The notes beneath the pieces were generated by a model, which ran no database searches, was not told the DNA's origin, and worked only from the letters and a program-made list of their open reading frames with translations. This document shows positions 55,900 through 64,000 of a stretch of 64,000 nucleotides of DNA, in pieces. Location of the stretch: contig CM054158.1 in assembly GCA_028751875.1 (NCBI GenBank), positions 17,099,308-17,163,307 of the forward strand, in the 5' to 3' direction. Origin of the DNA: Rapana venosa (taxonomy: Eukaryota > Mollusca > Gastropoda > Neogastropoda > Muricidae). The number at the start of each line of letters is the position of its first letter. The stretch's first letter is position 1. The translations under genes and the position numbers were made by a program.

Positions 55900-57090
55900 T
55901 AAAAAACTGCATCACTATAAACACTGCGTCACTTTCAAACCCTGCATCACTATAATACACTGCGTACAAAAAACATGTTTCCCCAAAAAACATGCATATT
56001 TTTTTAAAAACTGTGGGCTTTAAAAACACTGCGGCACTAAAAAACACCCCGGGCACTTTTAAACACCCCATCACTTAAAACCCTGGGGTCCCTTTTTTTA
56101 AAAATGCGTCACTATTAACACTGCTCATATCAAAACTGCATCACTATCAACCTGCGTCACAAACAACTTTCGTTTACTATCCCAAATGCGTCATTTTAAA
56201 AAACTGGCCATAAAAAAAAAATGCGCCAATAAAAAACTCCCTTTCTGTAACCACTCCCCCACTTAAACCCCTCCCTCACTGTAAACATCATCATTTAAAC
56301 ACTGGTTTAATATCAAAACTGCAACACTTAAAAAACACTGCCAAAACTAAAACATTTCAAACACTTTTAAAAAGTGAAACACTAAAAACACTGCGTAATT
56401 TAAAACCCGCGTTCCCCCTATCGACACTGCGTCTCTATCGACCCCTGCGTCACAATTTGAAATGGTCACTAAAAACACCGATTTTTTACAAAAAACTGGA
56501 TCATATCAACCCCTGCTTTATTTTCAAAACCGAATCATATAAACACTGATCATATAAAAACCGCATCACTATAAACACCGCTACTAAAAAACACTGCATT
56601 TTTTACTATAAAAATGCATCACTATAACACTGCATCATACAAATACCGCAAACACATCAACACCGCATCATTCAACAAATGCTCCCCATCAACCTGCATC
56701 ACTTTTAAAACACTGATCACTATAAACATTGCATCATATCAACACTGGGTTTATTTTAAACACTGCGTCACTTTAAAAAATGCTGTCACTTTTAAAATCC
56801 CTCACTGTAAAAAACCCTCACTTAAACTGCATCACTTTAACCCCCCCCCTTTACTTAAACACTGCATCTAAAACTTATCACTACACTGCATCAATACATT
56901 TCCCCCTGCCTTCCTTTTCTAAATTGCTTTACTAATGCATCACTTTAAAAACTGCATACCCTAAACACCTTTCTCACCCCACTGCCTATTAATTGCAAAT
57001 TTTTTTCACTTTATCACTTCATTTGGGATTACAAATGCATTTAAATTAAAATTGAAATTTTACAATTTATCACCCCACTATCACTGCACA
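55900..57090 (+). repeat. Degenerate 15-18-bp minisatellite
   Basis: Dozens of units of the type ACTGCATCACTATAAAC or ACTGCGTCACTATCAAC, variably corrupted, over about 1.2 kb. No counterpart in locus copy 1. Confidence 0.85.
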
Positions 57091-57099
57091 AATGTTACC

Positions 57100-58170
57100 C
57101 CAATGCATTACCACACTGAAATCCACCACCCCCTTTCCCCCAAAAAACAAACACACAAAACACACCACCCAACAAACACACACACACCCCACACACCCCC
57201 CCACACCACACACAAACACTCGTTTTAAAATTTACCCTTGTGAATGGGCTTGACATTGTAGTTTTTTGAAAGTTTTCTGCTGGTTTAAGGGCAGCCCCAA
57301 CAGCGGGTGAAATTTCAATCATGGCTGGGACCCCCGGATCAAGGGTCATAGGAGCCCAAACTTGAGTCAGGTCAGACCCAAAAGGGAAAGGCTCTTACCA
57401 AAATTGCTCCCAAAATGCTGCCCTTTAAAGATTATGCCCAAAAATCTTTCCAATTGGAAAAATTTTTTTTTTTAGATTTTTTTTCTTTTTAAAAACCGTT
57501 TTGAAAAAAAAACACTTTTAAAAAAAATTTAGAAGTTGTAAGTTTTTTACCTACTTTGGTATCCTCCGCTACTAGTTTGCAATTTTATTGATTTCACAAA
57601 TTGTGGAAAAATCGATTAAAAAATTTTTTTTGAAAATTCCACACACACACAACACCCCCACCCCACACACACACACACCACCAACCCCACAACACACAAA
57701 TTTTTTATATATATATATATATATTATTTATATATAATTTTGACCCCAAAACATTAAAACCCCCCACACCATTCAACCCAAAATAAAAATTTTGACCACC
57801 ATTAAAACAACCCAAAACAAAACAAAACACACACACACCACACCCACAACAAAACACACACAAAACCCCCCAAAAAAACATACAAAACACCAAAACACCA
57901 CCCCACACGATCATCTTATGCACCCATTATACTTTATGGCAGTGTCACCAGGGCAATAGGAAGAGGCCCGGGCCCAAAGGTCCCTAAACCCGCAGGGTTT
58001 TACTACGTTTTGTGAGGGCCCGGTGAAAACAAGAGTTGACAACCACACAAACACAACACACACAAACAACCACAACACACACACCCCCCAAAACAACACC
58101 CCACACACAATGCACACAACAAAATGCCACACACACACAAACAAAACAAACACACAAACACATGACAACG
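57100..58170. other. CA-rich patches in non-genic sequence
   Basis: C/A-only stretches at about 57115-57220, 57640-57700, 57800-57910 and 58040-58165, a TA tract at 57706-57735, otherwise A/T-rich sequence. No gene recognised. Confidence 0.6.
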
Positions 58171-58904
58171 TGGTTTGGGCAAATGAAGGGAAAAAAAATT
58201 TCGCATATAATTAAGTGCCCGTCTTATGTTGGCAAAAGGAAAAAGTTTGGGTTTGTTATTAAAGTTTTTTTAAACATGTTGACCCAGTTAAGATTTTTAA
58301 AAACCCGGATTTCTTCAAAGTATGTTGGGCGAGTTTGGCAAAGTCAGGATTTTTTTAAAATTGTTGATGGTTTATGCAAGTCATATTTAAAAAAATTTTT
58401 ATTGAGGGTTATGGCAATGGAATGGGAAGGGGGAAATTTAAAAGTTATAGAGGAGGGGCCGAATTTTTTCAAATTAAATTTAGGCCTAAGTTTTTTGAAA
58501 GGGAAATGTGTGTCACCCTTTTCGTTATTACTTTATTCTATCTTCACTCTTGTTATGGTTGCCTGCAAATTGATGTGAATCCCCTTTTACAGCGAAGTTA
58601 AATGTTTGGCCCCCATTTCCCTTTTTTCTACTTTGCCAATTTGTCTTGAGCTCTGCCGGCACTAAATGGGAGAATTTTTGGGAAATTTTTGAGAAAGCAG
58701 TGTAGTCCCGTCAGATAAAATCATTTGTGCTTCTTTTTTCTTTTTTAAAAATTTAAAAATTTCTACAAAATGTTGGGTTTTTCAGACGAAAACCAAGTTC
58801 GAATATTTTCCCAAAATTTTTTTTTCTTTTTTTTATATTTTACAAAGCATAGTACTTAAATACTCGTCTTCAAAGGCAATTTTTTAAAAAAAAGGGCCCA
58901 TTAA

Positions 58905-59325
58905 GTAAAGGTAAAGGTGTCATAACCCATGTAGTCGTAGGGAGCGAACAAACAGGACCTCAGTTCTTTGGGCCCGCCCTATTGAGGGGGGCGCCCTTTT
59001 CCTCTCCCCCCGCTGCTTTACCTTCCCCGACCCCAAAGGGGGGTTTCCCAAATTTTCAGCTGGGTGAACTGGGGAAAATTACTGAAGCCATGGCGCACAA
59101 AAGGTACCAATTCCCAAATGGGGAAACCCCGTCGAGTGCTTAAAATGGCTGGGGGGGGGAAAAAGGGGTGTCCGCCATGAGCTATCCGTCCCCCTTTGGA
59201 TTTAAATATTTACAGTGAGTGAACTGGGGGATTTTTCGAAACCCCGGGCGCAACCCCGCTGGATTTCTGCTTAACCCTTTGAGGAAAAGGGAGGGCTCTG
59301 ACCATGGGGTATCCCCTCCCCTTTT
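58905..59325 (-). mobile_element. Family D SINE copies, noisy
   Basis: Matches 33290-33815 in order: GTAGTCGTAGGGAGCG, GGCGCCCTTTTCC, CATGAGCTATCCGTCCCC, then a second shortened copy. Confidence 0.65.
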
Positions 59326-62300
59326 TCCTTTAGGCCTTTCGTTTTCTCCCTTTATTATTTTGATGAAATGGGTTTTTTTATAAACTGTTTAAAAAACACC
59401 CCCCAAAACCGGAATGTGTACAAAACTCGTGTACAATTAATATAAAAGTTATTAAAGAGCAAAAATGCAAGCGACAAAAATCCTATCTTTTTAGTTGGGA
59501 AAAAATATGTTCCGAATTAAAAAGCAGGTTTAAAAATTCGACCCTTTGGGAAAAAATTTAAAGATTCATCAAAAAATGAAAGAAAAAATAGATAACACAG
59601 GGCCACGGCCCCTTTCCGCCCCTCCATTTTATCTTAATTTTTTCATTAGTATCAGATTTATAACATGAAAACCCTGCCTGAAATTCCAATAAAAAAGGGG
59701 AGCATCAGAAGAAGAAGGAAAAAAGAATGTCGGGGACAAAAGAAGGAAGAAGAGAAATGGGAAAAAAGGGGGAGGTGGGTGGAGGAAGAAGAAAATGTTG
59801 AGGGGGAGGGAAAGTTAAGGAGGGGGAAAAAGGGAAAAAATTGGGAATAGAGAGCGAAAAAAAGAAAGGGGAAGAAGAAGGGGAAAAGAAGAAGGGAAAA
59901 AAAGGGAAAAAAGAGAAGAAGAAAGAAGGGGAAAAAAAGGGAAAAGGGAAAAAAAGAAAAAGAAAAGAAAAAGAAAGAAGAAGAAGAAGAAGGAAAAAGA
60001 AAAAAAGAAGAAATTAACACGACTTTAAAAAAAAAGAGAAAGACGGGGGGGGTTCAAAAAAAAAGAAATTGAAAGACTTAAGGAAAAAAAAAGGGAAAAG
60101 AAAGAAAACGAAAAAAAGAAAACTATGAGACAACCAAAAATTAAACCCTTTTTTGCTGTTCTTTGTTATGTCTTTCATTTTTAAATTTTTGATGTATTTA
60201 AAAAAACCCCCAAAAACAAACCCAAAAAAGTTTGAACCAAAGGGGGGGTTAAAAAAAAAAAAGAAAAAAAGAAAAGGAAAGGGAGGGGAGGAAGGAAAGG
60301 GAAAGGGGGGGGAAAGGAAGGAAGGGAAGGGAGGGGAGGGGGAAAGGGAAAGGGAAAGGGGGGAAAAGGGGGGAGGAGGGAGGGAGGAAGGAAGGAAGGG
60401 GGAGGGGGGAGGGAAAGGGGGAAGGAAAAAAAGGAAGAAAGAAAAAAAAGGAAGGAAAGGAAGAAAAAAGAAAGAAAGAAAGAGAAAAAGAAAGGAAGAA
60501 AGAAAAAAAAACAAAAAAAAGGAAATTAAAAAAAAAACAAAAAAAAAATAAAAAAAAAAAAAAAAAAAAGAAAACAGAAAAAAGGAAGGGCAGGTAAATG
60601 TGCAATTGTTCAGTTCCCATATTTTTTTTTTTTTTTTCCATGTTTTTTTTTTTTTTGGGTTTGGTTTTTTCAAATCGTTGGGATACTGGGATACTCCGTG
60701 GGTTTGGGTGCGTTTTTATAAATTTTTTTTGGAGGCAGGCACGGGCACCCGTTTGTAGGCAGCGTTTTCTATGAGAAGGGGCCATGTCGGGGTCAAACCC
60801 CCCTTTGCTTTCCCGCAGCACCACTGCAAGGGCTGTTTGGGGAATCTGCAAGGGGGGTTACTGTTGGAGTTTTTTGTTTTTGTTGGTTTTTTTGTTGTTG
60901 TTGTTGTGCTTCTGGGGCTTTTTTTGGGCTTTGGGGGTGCCGTTTTTGCTTGGGTTGCTGGTGCTATTTGTGGTGGTGATGCCCTTTTGTTCTGTTTGTG
61001 TGGTGTTTTTTGCTTCTGCTTCTGTGCTGGTACTTTGTGGCTTTTGTGTTCTTTCTTCTGTGGGTGATGCTTTTGTTGCTTTTTTGGGGTTTTGCTTCTT
61101 TCTGTGGTGCTGGCCCCTGCTGCTTTTTTGCTGCTTTGTGGCAGTGGCCCCTATTTCTGTACTTTTTCTGCTGCTGCAACTGTGTGTCTGCTGCTGCTGG
61201 GTGCCGCAGTTGCTGCTGCTTTCTGCGCTAGTGTGCTGCGGTTTTCTTCTGCTTTCTGTGTGTTTTGCTGAGCTGCTGCTTTGCTTTCCGTTTTGCTGCG
61301 CTGTGTGCCCTTTCCCCTTTATGTTCTTTACTTTTTCAGGTGAGCAGCCCCCCTTTTGAGGAAAGGTTTTTTAGCCCTTGGTGAGAGCAATGAAAGATTA
61401 GCCCGCCCAGGCCCGTAGGGAAATTGGGGTGTTTAGAAAAATGTTCTGTTTGTAGGAAAGAGGTCAGCCCTGTGACAAACTTTTTGTTGACTTGCCGTGG
61501 GTGGGTGGGGAGTGAAATAGGAGTGAGGGGAGGAGAAAGAGGAAAAGAAAAGAGAGAAAAGAGGAGGGGGGAGCAGACAGAGGGACGAGGACAGAAAAGA
61601 GACAGAGGGGAGAGAGATCAAAAAAACAAATCAAAATCAAATTAAATAAATCAAATTTTTTTATTCCCAGGGAAGAGGGGAGAGTGAGAGAGAGAGGATG
61701 AGAGGGGAAAGGCGAGAGGGGAGAGAAAATGAGAGGAAAGAGAAGGAGAAGAGGAGGGGGGAGAGGGGGGGGATAAAAAGCCCCAAAAAAAGGGCAGACA
61801 GACAAAAACAGACGGGAAAAAAGAGGAATGCAAAGACAAATTTTTTTTATTTTGATGGGTTTTTGAATTAGCACCCCTGTGCTTTTTTTAATCCCTCCCC
61901 CCGTAAGGGTAGACAGACAAAGAGAGAGAGAAAAGGAGAGAGAAGAGGTGAAGAGGAGGGGGAGAGAGGGGATGGGGTGAGAGGTTGGGGGGAGAGATTG
62001 GGGGAAAAGAGAGAGAGAGAGAGGAAACTCTAAACTTTTGAAAGTATTTATGAAAAGTGAAGGGGGGTTGCTGTCAGCCTCATGAATCATGATGGAAGAC
62101 ACAGTTGGGGGGACAGCTTTAAGAGAGGAAAAGAGAGAGAGAAGGGGAGAGAGAGAGAAAAGGAGGGAGAGACGAGAGAGGGGGGAACCCCCCAGCAGAG
62201 AGACGAGAGACAGAAAAAGAGGAGGAGGTAATGAAGGGCAAAAGGGAAAAACTTTTATTTCGAAAGGTAAAGAAAAAGCATCATGGGCTTTTTTTTTTAA

Positions 62301-62744
62301 AAATCCATTCCTGCCCCTTTTTCAGGATAAATCAAGGGTAGAAAAATGACTTAAAAAATAACAATAGTAAATTGTAATAATAACAACCCAAAAACAAAAC
62401 AAAAACTACTACTACTTTCTATACTATTTCTATAAAACTACTAAAAATGATGATGTGATGATGATAAAAATAAAAAAGATAAAAATGTTTAAAAATAATT
62501 TAACTAAACCCAAAAACAACAAAAAGGGGGACAAAAAGAAAAATAAAAACCCCAAAAAAGTAAAAAAAATAACCCAAAAGAAAAACAAAAATAAAATAAA
62601 AAAAAAAGCAGAGAGAAAGAGAGAGAGAGAGGAAGAGAGAGTGAGAGAAAGGGAGAAGAGAGGAGAGAGATGGGGAGAGGATGAGTCTGTTATTTTGGGG
62701 GGGTTTTGGGAATAAGCCTTTTTGTGCTTTTTAAAATCCCCGTC
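59326..62744. other. Noisy counterpart of 33.8-36.8 kb: purine-, TGC- and GA-rich blocks
   Basis: Purine-rich 59690-60590, TGC/TTG-rich 60840-61330, GA-rich 61500-62265 and 62605-62690, in the same order as in copy 1. No gene recognised. Confidence 0.75.
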
Positions 62745-63025
62745 CCCCTATGTATGCAGTTTTGTAAAAATTTTTTAAACCGTTTTCCTTTGGACCAAAG
62801 GCCTTTCCCCTTCCCAAAAGCGGAACGGGTTTTAAAAGTTTTTTTAAGGGGCGCAAGAATTCTGCGTGCGTTCGAATGCAGGGGGACCCGTTTATCGTCT
62901 ATTGGAGGACTTTTGGGGGGGAGTGGAGTTGGCACTGTTTTTAAATCCCGAGGAAAAAAACCCCTTGAAAAGGGAATGAACACAAGGGCATCACTTAGCC
63001 CCCAGGCTATCCTGTCCCCCCCAGA
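62745..63025 (-). mobile_element. SINE family A, noisy copy
   Basis: TATGCAGTTTTGTAAA, AAAGCGGAACGGGTTTTAAA, TTCTGCGTGCGTTCGAATGC and CCCAGGCTATCCTGTCCCC keep the family order. Confidence 0.8.
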
Positions 63026-64000
63026 GACAGAGAGAGAGAGAGGAGAGGGGGAGAGGGGAAAAGGGCCCAGAGAGAGGGGAGATTTAGAGAGAGAGGAAGG
63101 AGATGGGGGTGGGAGAGAGAGAGAGAGGGGAAAAAACACCACACAAACACACACACACACACCCCAAAACCCCACAAACCGGGCAGAAAAGAAGACAGCA
63201 GAAAGACAGACAAGGGCAGGCAAAAGGCCAAAAGCAGACCCGGAGATTTGGCATAAAAAAAACCCTTTAAAATTGAGATGTCCCAAAACCCGGGTCTCCA
63301 TTTTAATGGAACTAAAACCCTTTTACACACATGGGCCGACAAACAGGGCAAAAAAGAGCTAGACCTTTTGGGACAAAATAGAAGGGCCCCTGAAAATTGA
63401 GGTGTGAAAACCCGTAGCTCTTTCAATTTACATGATACTCCCCAAAAGCCCAGGGGCTAAGCAAGCTAGTCCCCCCTGCACTAGAGTGGGCACTAATAAA
63501 TTCCCCCAGCCCGCCCTTTTTTAACCTGTGGGGGTGAGGTATTTTTTGGCACTTGCAATCAACAAATTTTGTGGTTTTTGCCCACACAAAAACACACACA
63601 CACACCACACAGAGGGGAGGGGCAAACCTGCATGAAAAGCCCTAACTCCCTTTTTAAACTATCCCCTTTTTCTCCCAGCACCCAAATTCTAACCCCCCTT
63701 TTATATATTAAATAAAATTATTTTTCACGAAAACATTTAACTTCAAACACATAATTTTTTTTTGATTCCCAAAACATCTTTTCAACCCAAAATTTTCAGT
63801 GTTGCAAAAAGAATTAATCATAAGTATGGTGGCTTTTTTTTTGTTATAAAATTACTTTTGACATGTATTTTTTTACAAAAAAACAAAAAAAGGTTTAAAA
63901 AAAAAACAAAAATTTTTTCATAGAAATAAAAAATGATTGCCTATACAAATACAAAAAAAAAAATTTTCTATAAAAAAAAACTGCTTAACCCGAATTTGAA
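63026..64000. other. Noisy non-genic end of window
   Basis: GA- and CA-rich stretch to about 63170, then sequence parallel to 37.2-37.9 kb (for example TTTTCAGTGTTGCAAA and AAGTATGGTGGC). No gene recognised. Confidence 0.6.

Larger units (their letters stand above)
45735..64000 (+). repeat. Locus copy 2 (haplotig 2) of 28467-37900, with extra sequence
   Basis: From GACGTCATAT onwards it repeats 28.47-31.25 kb nearly perfectly to about 48.36 kb, then continues in very noisy form to the window end, where it corresponds to about 37.9 kb of copy 1. It is about twice as long because of an oligo-G block and about 8 kb of sequence absent from copy 1 (49.95-55.25 and 55.48-58.53 kb). Confidence 0.85.

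Overview
This is eukaryotic DNA, most likely from a mollusc and probably a marine gastropod. The reasons are spliced genes with GT-AG introns, a very high load of tRNA-headed SINEs of the kind described from gastropods, several LINE remnants, and abundant GT, GA, CT and trinucleotide microsatellites. I cannot name the species. No bacterial operon, CRISPR array, rRNA operon or intact tRNA gene is visible.

Layout. (1) 1-13.7 kb: a four-exon plus-strand gene for a predicted 509-residue type I membrane protein. It has a signal peptide, one immunoglobulin-like domain with an acidic insert, one transmembrane helix and a 208-residue cytoplasmic tail with an ITIM-like tyrosine and a dileucine motif. 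Between exons 2 and 3 lies a decayed direct duplicate of exons 3-4 plus flanks (about 3.6 kb). (2) 13.8-17.7 kb: mostly SINEs. (3) 17.8-27.3 kb: seven consecutive in-phase exons encoding the C-terminal ~400 residues of a PARP-family ADP-ribosyltransferase with the H-Y-E catalytic residues. Its introns hold a broken LINE reverse transcriptase, a perfect 107-bp inverted repeat, minisatellites and many SINEs. A second copy of the last PARP codons follows an L2-like LINE 3' end. (4) 28.5-44.9 kb and (5) 45.7-64 kb are two copies of the same locus, separated by a 500-N scaffold gap. They look like two haplotigs placed side by side. Each is clean at its start and becomes very noisy (from about 33.2 kb and 48.37 kb respectively), with homopolymer-rich sequence where long ORFs mean nothing.

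The two real genes share strand but show no clear functional link; both families (Ig receptors, PARPs) occur in innate immunity, which is only suggestive. The most interesting biology is the Ig receptor with a possible signalling tail, the PARP with a long insert in its catalytic domain, a SINE whose head looks like tRNA fused to 5S rRNA, SINE families sharing a core but with different tails, and a LINE fragment inserted into a SINE with an intact 13-bp target-site duplication. Much of the right half mainly reports assembly quality. All exon calls were made by eye from splice signals and reading phase; no alignment was run.
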